DNA from: Rheinheimera hassiensis
GTDB taxonomy: Bacteria > Pseudomonadota > Gammaproteobacteria > Enterobacterales > Alteromonadaceae
DNA: 64,000 bases
NCBI RefSeq assembly: GCF_022436675.1
Contig: NZ_JAKUJZ010000005.1
Coordinates: forward strand, 434,001 to 498,000
Direction: 5' to 3'
The position numbers were made by a program, and so were the translations under genes. Under the pieces are notes generated by a model. The model saw only the letters and a list, made by a program, of their open reading frames with translations. It was not told the origin of the DNA and did not search any database. Of the stretch, positions 50,581 to 60,282 are shown one piece after another. The first letter of the stretch is position 1. Every line of letters starts with the position of its first letter.

Positions 50581-51924
50581 ATGCTAGAAAAAGTACTGAT
50601 TGCCAACCGCGGCGAAATTGCACTGCGCATACTGCGTGCCTGCAAAGAGCTGGGTATAAAAACGGTTGCCGTACACTCTACGGTAGACCGTAATTTAAAA
50701 CACGTGCTGCTGGCCGATGAAACCATTTGTATCGGCCCTGCAGCATCCACGCAAAGTTATTTAAATATACCGGCACTGATTGCAGCAGCTGAAGTAACCA
50801 ATGCTCAGGCAATTCACCCTGGCTACGGCTTTTTAGCCGAACGCGCTGACTTTGCTCAACAGGTAGAAGAAAGCGGCCTGGTATTTATCGGCCCACACCC
50901 GGATTCAATTCGCTTAATGGGCGATAAAGTTTCTGCTATTGAAGCCATGAAAAAAGCCGGTGTACCTTGTGTACCAGGCTCTGACGGCGCAGTAGGTGAC
51001 GATGCAGCCACTAACATGACCATTGCCAAACGTATTGGTTACCCCATTATTGTAAAAGCCGCTGGCGGCGGCGGTGGTCGTGGTATGCGTGTAGTGCGCA
51101 GCGAAGAGGAATTGGTTAGTTCAATTGAAATGACCAAAGCGGAAGCTAAAGCTGCGTTTGGTAACGATATGGTTTACATGGAAAAATTCCTTGAAAACCC
51201 ACGCCATATCGAAATTCAGGTATTAGCCGACGGCCAGGGCAACGCCATTCACTTAGGTGAACGTGATTGTTCTATGCAGCGCCGCCATCAAAAAGTGGTA
51301 GAAGAAGCACCAGCCCCGGGCATTACGCCTGAGCTGCGCGCCTTTATCGGCGGCCGCTGCGTAGATGCTTGTAAAGTGATGAATTATCGCGGCGCTGGTA
51401 CTTTTGAGTTTCTGTTTGAAAACGGTGAGTTCTTCTTTATTGAAATGAATACCCGTATTCAGGTAGAACACCCGGTTACAGAAATGATTACCGGTGTGGA
51501 CCTGATTAAAGAGCAGCTGCGTATTGCCTCTGGCATGCCAATGACACTTAAGCAGGAAGATATTGTTATTCGCGGCCATGCCGTAGAATGCCGTATTAAT
51601 GCTGAAGATCCGGTTACCTTTATCCCGTCACCGGGTAAAATTACCCGTTTCCATCCTGCTGGGGGCAACGGTATCCGCTGGGACTCGCACATTTATGCCG
51701 AGTACACTGTACCGCCTAACTATGATTCTATGGTAGGCAAGCTAATTACCTACGGTGAAACCCGTGATATTGCTATCGCCCGGATGCGTAATGCACTGGA
51801 CGAGCTACTGGTAGACGGCATTAAAACCAACATCGCGCTGCATAAAGACATTATGCGTGATGAAGGTTTCTGTAAAGGTGGTACTAATATCCACTATTTA
51901 GAGAAAAAACTGGGTATTAAGTAA
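50581..51924 (+). CDS. accC: Biotin carboxylase subunit of acetyl-CoA carboxylase
   Basis: AccC (447 aa) carboxylates the biotin of AccB with [38 protein letters not shown] and [16 protein letters not shown] are the ATP-grasp signatures. The ATG at 50581 is chosen over a start at 50557. It is 16 nt after accB. Confidence 0.98.
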   Translation: MLEKVLIANRGEIALRILRACKELGIKTVAVHSTVDRNLKHVLLADETICIGPAASTQSYLNIPALIAAAEVTNAQAIHPGYGFLAERADFAQQVEESGLVFIGPHPDSIRLMGDKVSAIEAMKKAGVPCVPGSDGAVGDDAATNMTIAKRIGYPIIVKAAGGGGGRGMRVVRSEEELVSSIEMTKAEAKAAFGNDMVYMEKFLENPRHIEIQVLADGQGNAIHLGERDCSMQRRHQKVVEEAPAPGITPELRAFIGGRCVDACKVMNYRGAGTFEFLFENGEFFFIEMNTRIQVEHPVTEMITGVDLIKEQLRIASGMPMTLKQEDIVIRGHAVECRINAEDPVTFIPSPGKITRFHPAGGNGIRWDSHIYAEYTVPPNYDSMVGKLITYGETRDIAIARMRNALDELLVDGIKTNIALHKDIMRDEGFCKGGTNIHYLEKKLGIK

Positions 51925-51943
51925 GCCAACACTTACTCAGATT

Positions 51944-51967
51944 AAAGGCCGCTATTGCGGCCTTTTT
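51944..51967 (+). terminator. Terminator after accC
   Basis: AAAGGCCGC-TATT-GCGGCCTTTTT. A TATAAT (51970-51975) immediately after it may serve as the -10 of prmA. Confidence 0.88.
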
Positions 51968-52004
51968 GCTATAATGCGGCAAATTTTCATAAGCGAGACT
52001 GATT

Positions 52005-52889
52005 ATGCCCTGGATCCAACTGCGCGTTAGCACCAACGAAGAAAAAGCCGAACAAGTCAGCGATATGCTGATGGGCTGGGGCGCTCAGGCCGTCAGTTTT
52101 GTTGATGCACACGACACGCCGATCTACGAGCCCATGCCAGGCGAAGTGATTTACTGGACCAATACCGTAGTAGTGGGCCTGTTTGATGCTGAACACCCGA
52201 TGGATAAGGTAGTAAAGCAGCTGGAACAGGTTTCATTTTTTAAAGACGGTGTCGATTACAAGCTGGAGCAGTTAGAAGATAAAGACTGGGAACGCGAATG
52301 GATGGATAACTTCCACCCGATTAAATTTGGCACCAGGCTTTGGGTATGCCCCAGCTGGCGTGATATCCCGGACCCGACAGCAGTAAACGTAATGTTAGAC
52401 CCTGGCCTGGCCTTTGGTACCGGCACCCACCCTACTACTGCGCTATGTATGCAGTGGCTGGACGCCACCATAGAACCACAGCAAACCGTAGTTGATTTTG
52501 GTTGTGGCTCCGGCATTTTGGGCATAGCAGCGTTAAAGCTGGGCGCCAAACGAGTGATTGGTGTCGATATCGACCCACAGGCAATAGAAGCCAGCACAGC
52601 TAACGCCAGACGCAATAATGTCGAAGGCCAGATAGAGCTGTATTTACCTAAAGACCAGCCGAGCAATTTTCAGGCTGATGTCGTAGTAGCCAATATTCTC
52701 GCCGGGCCGCTGGCCGAATTAAAGCAAGTGATAAGCAGCTACGTAAAACCCGGTGGTAAACTGGCACTGTCAGGCATTTTAGAAAGCCAGGCACAAAGTG
52801 TGATTGACGCTTACAGTGACGAGTTCAGCTTTGATCCAATAGCCATGCAGGAAGAATGGGTGCGCCTGAGCGCACACAAGCATGGTTAA
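52005..52889 (+). CDS. prmA: Ribosomal protein L11 methyltransferase
   Basis: PrmA (294 aa) trimethylates several amino groups of L11. The N-terminal ferredoxin-like substrate domain is followed by [20 protein letters not shown], the SAM loop [20 protein letters not shown] and the [10 protein letters not shown] motif. The common dusB-fis pair does not follow; a convergent signal peptidase gene lies 3 nt past its stop. Confidence 0.97.
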   Translation: MPWIQLRVSTNEEKAEQVSDMLMGWGAQAVSFVDAHDTPIYEPMPGEVIYWTNTVVVGLFDAEHPMDKVVKQLEQVSFFKDGVDYKLEQLEDKDWEREWMDNFHPIKFGTRLWVCPSWRDIPDPTAVNVMLDPGLAFGTGTHPTTALCMQWLDATIEPQQTVVDFGCGSGILGIAALKLGAKRVIGVDIDPQAIEASTANARRNNVEGQIELYLPKDQPSNFQADVVVANILAGPLAELKQVISSYVKPGGKLALSGILESQAQSVIDAYSDEFSFDPIAMQEEWVRLSAHKHG

Positions 52890-52892
52890 CAG

Positions 52893-53564
52893 CTAAAGCG
52901 CTGCAAAAAAACGCTCGCTGCGCGGCAAGTAGTAATTATCATAATCCAGCGAAAACAACACCTTGCCAGCACGACCGACAATTTCTTTGCGCGGTACAAA
53001 GCCGATTACACGCGAGTCGGCGCTGTTATCGCGGTTATCGCCCAATACCAGATAGTGGCCGGCAGGCACTTTTACGGCGTTAAAACTGTCGCGGCCAGTC
53101 GCAAAGGGGGCCAGCTTTACTGTATGGGTAATATTGCCTAGTTGTTCGCTTAGCAACTGGCTGCCCTCGTCAGTAGCTGAATAAAATTCTGCAGCAGTAT
53201 CCGGCCGGTTATACACCAGTTGCTCGCCATTAATACTCAGCACATTGTGTTGCATTGCCACCACATCACCCGGCACACCGATAACACGTTTTACCAGCCG
53301 GTTATCGGCAGCTTCTGACAGGAAAATAACAATATCACCGCGCTGTGGATCAGCGCGTTTTATCAGCGACACTGTGGTAAAGGGCAGGCGTAAATCATAG
53401 GCCATTTTATTCACCAAAATGCGATCGCCAATCTCAATAGTCGGCTGCATCGATCCCGATGGCACATCATTCCAATCGGCTACCGCACTTCTGAACACAA
53501 ACATTAAACTTAAAAACACCAGTATGCCGCGGTTATCACGCCACAGCTGCAATACTTTATTCAT
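52893..53564 (-). CDS. lepB: Signal peptidase I (S26 family)
   Basis: The 223-aa enzyme has a single N-terminal hydrophobic segment (about 13-29), a catalytic Ser38 in VPSGSMQPT and Lys92 in LVKRVIGVPGD, and a late GDNRDNSADSRVIGF box. It removes signal peptides at the outer face of the inner membrane. It is shorter than E. coli LepB (two membrane helices) and lies outside the usual lepA-lepB-rnc cluster, so it may be a second peptidase. Confidence 0.85.
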   Translation of the reverse strand: MNKVLQLWRDNRGILVFLSLMFVFRSAVADWNDVPSGSMQPTIEIGDRILVNKMAYDLRLPFTTVSLIKRADPQRGDIVIFLSEAADNRLVKRVIGVPGDVVAMQHNVLSINGEQLVYNRPDTAAEFYSATDEGSQLLSEQLGNITHTVKLAPFATGRDSFNAVKVPAGHYLVLGDNRDNSADSRVIGFVPRKEIVGRAGKVLFSLDYDNYYLPRSERFFAAL

Positions 53565-53642
53565 TCCCTGACTCCGTTAAGTACAAACGTAATGTCAGAC
53601 CTGGGGCGCGAAACAAAGTTCAGCATGTGCAAGAGGCTAAGT

Positions 53643-53688
53643 TCAACATGCAGACAGCCGGGTATTTACCCGGCTGTCTGCATGTTGA
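53643..53688. terminator. 20-bp perfect hairpin between lepB and the beta-barrel gene
   Basis: The stem runs from TCAACATGCAGACAGCCGGG, with 6-nt loop TATTTA, to its exact complement. It starts 15 nt past the stop of the minus-strand beta-barrel gene. No T-run follows. A diverged copy of the arm (AAGTTCAGCATGTGCA, near 53617) precedes it. Confidence 0.6.
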
Positions 53689-53702
53689 GTAACGTGGCGG
53701 GC

Positions 53703-54284
53703 TTAAAAGGTGTACTGAATACCGATACTGGCGTAATCCACTTTAGTGTCAAAATTATCAATCTCGGCCAGGATGCCAATCTCATCGCGGTCAAATTCTA
53801 CATCAAAGCGGGTGTAATCCAGACGCAGATCCAGGTTCTGCGTCAGCGCAAAGGATACTCCTACACCATAAAATATATCTGAGCCGTCAACGTCATCGCT
53901 GTCATCGGTGGCATTAATGTCGGCTTTCCACCAGACATTACCGCCCTGCGCATACACAGTAAAACGCTCCGTCACCGGTAAGCCGGCTTTTAACGCCAGA
54001 GTGTAACCATCTAAATCTGTGTTAAAAACACTGTTGCCATAGTTGCCAAAATCGATGTAACCACCTTCTAAAGACAGCACCTGATTAAACTGAGCGCCTA
54101 CAAAATACCGGCTGGCGTTATCTTCATCATCAAAATCCTCATCATCACCGTCTACGTTTAGCAAGCCATAAGCAGCGCCAACGTAGATACCCATGTGGTC
54201 AATATCGTCTTCTGGTGTAACAGCATAAGCCGAGGTGGCGATAAGAGAAGATGCAGTTAATACAGCTAGAAATGACTTTCTCAT
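53703..54284 (-). CDS. Outer membrane beta-barrel (OprF/OmpA-like N-terminal type) protein
   Basis: A signal peptide ending SAYA (about residues 1-21) is followed by eight alternating strands, and the last strand ends in QYTF with a terminal Phe, as in outer-membrane barrels recognised by BamA. DDDEDFDDEDNAS is an acidic external loop. No peptidoglycan-binding domain is present. It matches the porin-family beta-barrel group of small OmpX/OmpA-like proteins; role unknown. Confidence 0.8.
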   Translation of the reverse strand: MRKSFLAVLTASSLIATSAYAVTPEDDIDHMGIYVGAAYGLLNVDGDDEDFDDEDNASRYFVGAQFNQVLSLEGGYIDFGNYGNSVFNTDLDGYTLALKAGLPVTERFTVYAQGGNVWWKADINATDDSDDVDGSDIFYGVGVSFALTQNLDLRLDYTRFDVEFDRDEIGILAEIDNFDTKVDYASIGIQYTF

Positions 54285-54568
54285 TATAAACTCCGTTAAA
54301 TCAGCTAATAGTAATTGGCACTTTGGCCTTAGTTCGCTGTAACGGTTACAAGCTTTGTACCACTTTTAAAAATAAAAATAAGACATTAAAAATCAAAAGC
54401 TTAAATTCTGACAACTTTTCCGGGCCGATTTTAAGCCGTTATAATATTGTAATACTAACATCGTAATGTGCAGAATTTACAATGCTTAAATGGCAGTTTC
54501 AGCGCCAAAACTGCCAACAATTGATTGAATTATATACAAATACCGAATATGAATACTTTAGCAGTGCC

Positions 54569-56545
54569 TTAGCGGCAGGTTAACACTAAGCTGTTTAGTG
54601 CCTGTTTAGTGATAGGTTTTAACAGGCTCTGCTGGACAATGCTACTACCGGATGCGGCCACATCATGCTCATGTCCACTTACCACAATCACAATATTGTC
54701 AGGATAGTTATGCTCAATCCGCTCAATAAGCTGCAGTCCATCACTATCTGGCAGCCCCAGATCAAGCAAAATTCTGTCAAACCGGTGCAGTAAGGCCAGT
54801 TCGCGCATACACTCTTCTGCGCTGTGTGCCAGTGTGGTTTTCACCCCCAGGCTTTCTAACAGTATCTGCATTAATTGTGCAGCTTCAGTATCATCCTCTA
54901 CCACCAGAAAATGCAGCGGCATACTATCTGCTGCGCTGTTGTCTACCGATGCCGCATTGCCCGTTAAATAACAGCGTAATGCACGGTATAGCTGATTCTT
55001 CGTGATCGGTTTGGACAGCACGTCATTAAAACCCAACGCCGTTAGCTGCTGGCGGATCCCCTTCGCCATTGCTGCTGTAAGCGCAACCACAGGATAGTGA
55101 TAGCCCGTTTCACGGATAGCTACCGTCGCTTCTCTGCCGTCAATGCCTGGCATATGTAGATCCATCAGAACCAGATCGTAATAGCTATCTGATGCTATTT
55201 TTTGTTTTACCTTCGCTATTGCTTCGGCGCCATTTTCAGCAAAATCTACTGACGCACCTGTTGCCTGGATCCAATGTGCAGACAGCTTGCGTAAGTCAGC
55301 CAAATCATCAACGATAAGTACTTCGCCTGTTAAAGCCAGCTTATTGTGCGCACCACCGGTATTGCTAATTGACGGTTCCATGCTCAATGGCTTGCGCTGG
55401 GTGTCTGTGATATCGCCCGGGTCCAGCGAAAAGGTAAATACACTGCCCTTTCCCTCTTCAGAGGCCACATCAATGCTGCCTCCCATACGCTGGATAAGCT
55501 CTGAGGAAATAGCCAGCCCCAGGCCTGCGCCGCCTTTTTTCCGGGTAAGGTAATCTTCTATCTGAGTAAAGGGCGCAAAAATATCTTTAAGTTGGCGCTG
55601 CGCAATCCCCATACCGGTGTCGGTTATGCGAAACCATAACATCTCTTTTTCTTTATTTTGCTGCACCCAAAGATCGACGGTGATACTGCCGGCGTCAGTA
55701 AATTTGATGGCGTTGTAAATCAAATTTATTAACACCTGGCGTAAACGTGTGCCATCAACAGTAATCAACGCCGGTAATTCGGTTAAAGAATTAATAGTTA
55801 ATTCCAAGCCGTTATCAATAGCGGTAACATTAAGCAGGGTATAAATATCCAGCATCAGGTGGCGTAAACTGGTGGGCTCAGGGCGTAATTCCAGTTTGTT
55901 CGCCGTGATTTTGGACAGATCGAGAATATCGTTTAACAAACTCAGTAAGTGTTTGCCATTGTTCAGGATAGTATTCAGCTCTGGCCGCGCATCTTTGGTA
56001 TGGTCAGATTCAAGCAGTAACTCGGTGTAGCCCAAGATCGAAGACAACGGCGTTCTGAGCTCGTGGCTAAGATGGGCTAAAAACCGATCTTTTGATCGGT
56101 TATCCGCTTCAAGACGCAGCCGGTTTAAACGTTCCAGTTCAAATTCCCGGCGGCTTAACGCATAACGTATTGCTCTGGCAAACCTTGCTTCACTCAGTTC
56201 GCTTTTTACTAAAAAGTCTGCCGCACCGTATTCCAGTGCCTGTAAATCAAGCTGCTTATCCGGTTGGCCGGTAAGCATAATAATGGGTGTAGATATACCG
56301 CTGTCTACTGCCTGTTTTAGCAACGATAAACCGGTTTCGGCGCCCAGCTGGTAATCAAGCAGACAGACATCAAAGTTGCCTTCGGCTAGTTTTTGCAACC
56401 CATCGAGTGAATTTGTTACCCACGTCAGTTGGCTGTCAAACGAGGTTAAGTCTTCCAGATGACTACGGGTAATGATGTAGTCATCTTCATCGTCTTCGAC
56501 CAGAAGGATTTTTGCCTGTAGAACCGGCTTTACCTGTTTAATCAT
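54569..56545 (-). CDS. Hybrid histidine kinase with one N-terminal and two C-terminal receiver domains
   Basis: REC1 (about 12-128) has Asp64 in VCLLDYQLG. The HisKA H-box HLSHELRTPLSSILG (His161) and an ATPase domain with GLGLAISSELIQRMGG follow, to about 395. REC2 (about 405-530, LVLMDLHMPGIDGRE) and REC3 (about 545-658, ILLDLGLPDSDGLQ) complete it. There is no transmembrane segment or input sensor, so it is a cytoplasmic relay or integrator. It overlaps the preceding receiver gene by 8 nt and is last in the minus-strand signalling operon. Confidence 0.93.
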   Translation of the reverse strand: MIKQVKPVLQAKILLVEDDEDDYIITRSHLEDLTSFDSQLTWVTNSLDGLQKLAEGNFDVCLLDYQLGAETGLSLLKQAVDSGISTPIIMLTGQPDKQLDLQALEYGAADFLVKSELSEARFARAIRYALSRREFELERLNRLRLEADNRSKDRFLAHLSHELRTPLSSILGYTELLLESDHTKDARPELNTILNNGKHLLSLLNDILDLSKITANKLELRPEPTSLRHLMLDIYTLLNVTAIDNGLELTINSLTELPALITVDGTRLRQVLINLIYNAIKFTDAGSITVDLWVQQNKEKEMLWFRITDTGMGIAQRQLKDIFAPFTQIEDYLTRKKGGAGLGLAISSELIQRMGGSIDVASEEGKGSVFTFSLDPGDITDTQRKPLSMEPSISNTGGAHNKLALTGEVLIVDDLADLRKLSAHWIQATGASVDFAENGAEAIAKVKQKIASDSYYDLVLMDLHMPGIDGREATVAIRETGYHYPVVALTAAMAKGIRQQLTALGFNDVLSKPITKNQLYRALRCYLTGNAASVDNSAADSMPLHFLVVEDDTEAAQLMQILLESLGVKTTLAHSAEECMRELALLHRFDRILLDLGLPDSDGLQLIERIEHNYPDNIVIVVSGHEHDVAASGSSIVQQSLLKPITKQALNSLVLTCR

Positions 56546-56999
56546 TATTTTCTACTGGTAACTCAACAAACTCTACCCAATATTTACCCAGGGTGCGCAT
56601 TAGCTCTACCAAACCATCAAAGTTTACCGGCTTGGTGATATACGACGCCGCGCCTAAATTGTAACCCCGCACCATGTCTTCTTCTTGTTTTGACGTGGTA
56701 AGAATAACGATAGGAATACCACGTAACTTATCGTCATTTTTAATATTATGCAGTGCTTCACGGCCATCCATCCGTGGCATATTTAAATCGAGTAATATCA
56801 GGCTGGGCCGCGGACAAGGCACGCCGGTGGCATATTTACCTTCTTTGCGCAGATATTCCAGTAGCTCTACACCGTCTTCAACGCAATACAGCGAATTAAG
56901 TACCCGGCTTTCACGCAGTGCATCCTGTGTTAGTAATCGATCATCTTCATCATCATCAGCCATTAAAATAGTAATTGGCCGTGTCTTGTTAAGTGGCAT
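56538..56999 (-). CDS. Single-domain response regulator (Rcp1-like)
   Basis: The 153-aa stand-alone receiver has DDDEDD for Mg binding, phosphoacceptor Asp in ILLDLNMPRMDG, Thr in ILTTSKQEED and Lys in YITKPVNF. Its size and ends resemble Rcp1-type regulators that pair with phytochrome-like kinases. Its start overlaps the upstream kinase stop by one nt, and its end overlaps the hybrid kinase by 8 nt. Confidence 0.93.
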   Translation of the reverse strand: MPLNKTRPITILMADDDEDDRLLTQDALRESRVLNSLYCVEDGVELLEYLRKEGKYATGVPCPRPSLILLDLNMPRMDGREALHNIKNDDKLRGIPIVILTTSKQEEDMVRGYNLGAASYITKPVNFDGLVELMRTLGKYWVEFVELPVENND

Positions 57000-58483
57000 T
57001 ATTCAGTTTCTCCCCTGCTGCCAAACGGTGTGCCGTCGGCAGGCAAAATTAATGTAAAAGTGGCGCCAACCCCCGGCTCACCCGATGCGTAAATTAACCC
57101 TCTGTGTCTTTCTACAATCCGCCGGCATACCGCCAGCCCAATGCCAGTCCCTTTATATTCTGAGCGGCCGTGCAGGCGTTGAAACGGTGTAAAAATTTTC
57201 TCGGCATACTCTATCGCAAAGCCAATGCCGTTGTCTGTCAGGGTTATTACATACCAATCCGGGCAAATGCCCTGCTGCATAATATTAGGCTGGTGCACTG
57301 CAGCAGTAATAGTAATAACCGGTGTTCTGTCCGGTAGGCGGAATTTCAGCGAATTTGACAACAGATTAAGAAACAGCTGACTAAGCTGACTGCTATCGGC
57401 CTGTATTACCGGTAAATTCTCTATATTGATTTGGGCATTACTTTCCTGAACTGCAATTTCAAGATCGTCCAGTGCGTAATTAACAACTTCAGTTAAATTG
57501 GTGGGTGCAAAATCCCTGCCCCGGGTATTGATGCGGGAAAAATCCAGCAAATCGTTGATTAAATGCGACATTCTTTGCGCAGCGCTGCGCATCCTCTTCA
57601 TGTAGTCCAGGCCTTTCTCGCCCAGCTCCTGACTAAACGACGCCTCCAGGCGATCACCAAATGCCTGAATTTTCCGCAACGGCTCTTGTAAGTCGTGGGA
57701 CGCAACAAAGGCAAAATCCTCCAGCTCCCGGTTGCTACGGCTTAATTCCTCCGAATACAAGCGTAACTCCTGTGTGCGCTCTTCCACTTTCAGCGCCAGT
57801 TCTTCGTTCTTGCTTTCCAGTACAGCCAGATACTTTCGCTCTTTCTTTACATTAATAGATGACAGGATCAGCATCAGTATCACCAGTACACTGCTTAATA
57901 TGCCAGATAAAATAAAGTTAAGCTGGGCGTCGTCACGCCCTTTAGTCAGGCGCAGAAACAGGCTTTCCCGGTAGGATTTTTCTACCTGGCGGGTGATATC
58001 AAATAATGCCCGGAACTCCAGATAAATGTTCTTACCGCGGTCAGTTTTTAGTAATCTGAGCGCCAGCGCATCTTTATTTTGCTGTGCCAGCCCAACAATT
58101 TCAGTTAGCTCAGCAATTTTGGCCTCTGCTAACCCGATCATCTCATTGATGCGCAGTTGCTGCTCCGGTATCTCAGATTCAATAGCCTGTACTTCAGTTA
58201 TTTGCGCTTTTACCCGGCTTAATGCCGCCTGATAGGGTTCCAGATAGATAATATTATCTGTCAGTAAGTAACCCCGCTGGCCAGATTCGGCCGACAATAC
58301 CGACAAATGCAAATCATCAAGTTTGACAATATTGTCCCCGGTGTTGGTCAGGCTGGTTTGCGTAGCAGTTAACTCTTTAATTGAACTGATTGCCAGATAA
58401 GCATTGAAGCCAATCAGGCACATCATCACCGCCCCCAGTAAAAACCAGCTGGTACGGGCACTGTTTAACAGACTGCCTGGCAT
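56999..58483 (-). CDS. CHASE3-type sensor histidine kinase
   Basis: The 494-aa kinase has a transmembrane segment (about 12-30), a CHASE3-like periplasmic helical sensor (about 35-175, LSAESGQRGYLLTD is typical), a second membrane segment (about 185-205), a coiled coil, and the kinase core with ASHDLQEPLRKIQAFGD (H-box), NLLSNSLKFR (N-box) and YKGTGIGLAVCRRIVERH (G2). The ligand is unknown. AAGGGA precedes the start. It lies 23 nt after the mini H-box gene and is coupled to the receiver gene. Confidence 0.92.
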   Translation of the reverse strand: MPGSLLNSARTSWFLLGAVMMCLIGFNAYLAISSIKELTATQTSLTNTGDNIVKLDDLHLSVLSAESGQRGYLLTDNIIYLEPYQAALSRVKAQITEVQAIESEIPEQQLRINEMIGLAEAKIAELTEIVGLAQQNKDALALRLLKTDRGKNIYLEFRALFDITRQVEKSYRESLFLRLTKGRDDAQLNFILSGILSSVLVILMLILSSINVKKERKYLAVLESKNEELALKVEERTQELRLYSEELSRSNRELEDFAFVASHDLQEPLRKIQAFGDRLEASFSQELGEKGLDYMKRMRSAAQRMSHLINDLLDFSRINTRGRDFAPTNLTEVVNYALDDLEIAVQESNAQINIENLPVIQADSSQLSQLFLNLLSNSLKFRLPDRTPVITITAAVHQPNIMQQGICPDWYVITLTDNGIGFAIEYAEKIFTPFQRLHGRSEYKGTGIGLAVCRRIVERHRGLIYASGEPGVGATFTLILPADGTPFGSRGETE

Positions 58484-58506
58484 CTATGCTTCCCTTTTTA
58501 ATTGCG

Positions 58507-58716
58507 TCACGCTGATGGATCTGACAAGTTTTCCAGTAACTGACTACAGTCCTGACAGGACTGCAGTATTTTATCCACAGCTTCAATCGCTTTTTGCGGC
58601 GGCAAATTGTTTTCCAGTACCAGCTTAATTAACTCCGCCTGCATCGAGATCCGATTCAGCGGCTTGCGAATATCATGCACTTGCTTAGCTAACTCAGCCA
58701 CTTTTGCGTCAGACAT
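58507..58716 (-). CDS. 69-residue stand-alone HisKA/DHp-like protein
   Basis: QVHDIRKPLNRISMQAELIK has the H-box pattern of dimerising kinase helices, with His14 as the likely phosphoacceptor. The rest is a second helix (KAIEAVDKILQSCQDCSQLL). No catalytic ATPase domain or extra sequence is present. It lies 20 nt downstream of the sigma-54 activator and 23 nt upstream of the CHASE3 kinase. GGGGA precedes the ATG. It could be a phosphotransfer helper, a decoy, or a dimerisation partner of the kinases; it may instead be a remnant of a kinase. Confidence 0.75.
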   Translation of the reverse strand: MSDAKVAELAKQVHDIRKPLNRISMQAELIKLVLENNLPPQKAIEAVDKILQSCQDCSQLLENLSDPSA

Positions 58717-58736
58717 TATATTATCCCCGTTAATAA

Positions 58737-60071
58737 CTAGCTAAATTCCCCTAAACCACCATAGGCACTTAACCGGTTGTACAAGGTTTTCACACTTACT
58801 CCCAACATATCGGCAGCCATAGCTTTGTTTCCGCCAACTTTTTTCAATGTCAGGTAAATTAACTCTCTCTCGACTTCATCAATAGTTTTGCCCGCCGTCA
58901 GGCCGGTTTTTTCTTTCTGTACAGCAGAAAACGGAGATGCAAACGAGGTGGGTAATTCAATTTCATCCTTGGCAGGATCACTCATAATGTAAGCGCGGTG
59001 CACTGTATGGCGCAGCTCTCTGACGTTACCCGGCCAATCAAAGCTGGCCAGCCGCTGCAGCTGTGCGTTGCTAAATTGGTAGGTTGTGCCGTTCTCGTCG
59101 TTTAAGCTGGCTAAAAACGCTTTCGCTAACAGCGGGATGTCTGCCGCACGCTCTCTGAGCGGCGGAATTTCAATCGGGAATACCGCCAGACGAAAATAAA
59201 TATCTTCACGCAGAATATTTTTTTCGGCAATATTTTCCAGGCTTCGGTTAGTCGCCGATACCACCCGGCAATCTACAGCAATTTCTTTACTGCCACCTAC
59301 CCGCACGATCTTTTTCGTCTCTAATACCCGCAATAAATGTGGTTGCATATCGAGCGGCATTTCGGTCACTTCATCTAAAAATAATGTGCCGCCCTGAGCC
59401 CGCTCAAAAACCCCGGTTTTTTGCGCAACGGCACCGGTAAAAGCGCCTTTTTCATGGCCGAACAGCTCGCTACTGATCAGCTCTTTCGATAAGCCACCAC
59501 AGTTTGTTGCAACTAAGGCACCGGCTGTCTTGCTGGCATAATGAATAGCTGATGCAACCAGTTCCTTACCAACACCACTTTCGCCCAACAACATCACGTT
59601 AGCATTCGAAGCAGCGACACGCTCAATCATGGTGTACAGCGCTTGCATCGGCGCCGACTCACCAATCAGACAACCAAAATGCAGCTCAGACTGAGCAGCA
59701 GAAGACTTTTTCGCTTTTTGCCTGGCCGGGTTAAGCACCCGCTCTAAACACTCACGCTGTATCGGCTTTAGCAAATAATCTACTTTGGGCCCACACAGCT
59801 CAGCAATAATGGATTTAACCGACGGGTGTCCGGTAATAAAGGTGACTTTGGGAATAGGAAACAGGTGCTGGACTCTATCCATCAAATGGATACCGCTGCC
59901 GTCTGGCAGCATAAAGTCGAGCAGAATATGGTCAAAACTATTGTGCTCAAGCCACTCATTCGCTTCGGCTAAACTGCCAGCGACAGACACGGTATGCCCC
60001 AGAAAATCTATAATGTGGGAGGCAACCTCAGTGAATTCGTGGTCATCATCTACAAGTAATATCGATAGCAA
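58737..60071 (-). CDS. Sigma-54-dependent response regulator (NtrC/AtoC type)
   Basis: The 444-aa regulator has a receiver domain with Asp52 in ILLDFMLPDGSG, an AAA+ domain with GESGVGKELVASAIH (Walker A), GAFTGA (sigma-54 contact loop) and GGTLFLDEVTEM (Walker B), and a Fis-type helix-turn-helix MAADMLGVSVKTLYNRL. An in-frame TGA lies two codons before the TTG at 60071, and the first beta strand LSILLVDDD begins right after, so TTG must be the start. It leads the signalling operon that runs to 54569. Confidence 0.93.
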   Translation of the reverse strand: MLSILLVDDDHEFTEVASHIIDFLGHTVSVAGSLAEANEWLEHNSFDHILLDFMLPDGSGIHLMDRVQHLFPIPKVTFITGHPSVKSIIAELCGPKVDYLLKPIQRECLERVLNPARQKAKKSSAAQSELHFGCLIGESAPMQALYTMIERVAASNANVMLLGESGVGKELVASAIHYASKTAGALVATNCGGLSKELISSELFGHEKGAFTGAVAQKTGVFERAQGGTLFLDEVTEMPLDMQPHLLRVLETKKIVRVGGSKEIAVDCRVVSATNRSLENIAEKNILREDIYFRLAVFPIEIPPLRERAADIPLLAKAFLASLNDENGTTYQFSNAQLQRLASFDWPGNVRELRHTVHRAYIMSDPAKDEIELPTSFASPFSAVQKEKTGLTAGKTIDEVERELIYLTLKKVGGNKAMAADMLGVSVKTLYNRLSAYGGLGEFS

Positions 60072-60282
60072 AGCTCAAATCTCATATCAGTCGATTAACA
60101 ATTATCAGTTCTATGCACTATTAGATGGCAATACACTGCAATAACACGCCAATACTAAGTGTTTAGCACCCAGCTGAATAGTGATTTATTAATTATTTGT
60201 GCAAATCTGTTTGTTATCGCTGATGTAAAAAAGTGCAATGCAGCTGTGATGCTAAAGCACTACTTTAGCGCTAATTCAGCAT

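Noticed and set aside
54482..54583. 33-codon plus-strand frame near the end of the hybrid kinase
   Set aside because: No ribosome binding site, no recognised similarity and it runs into the convergent gene; probably chance.
60250..60268. GCTAAAG / CTTTAGC hairpin as terminator of the SRPBCC gene
   Set aside because: No T-run on the minus strand and weak stem; not called.
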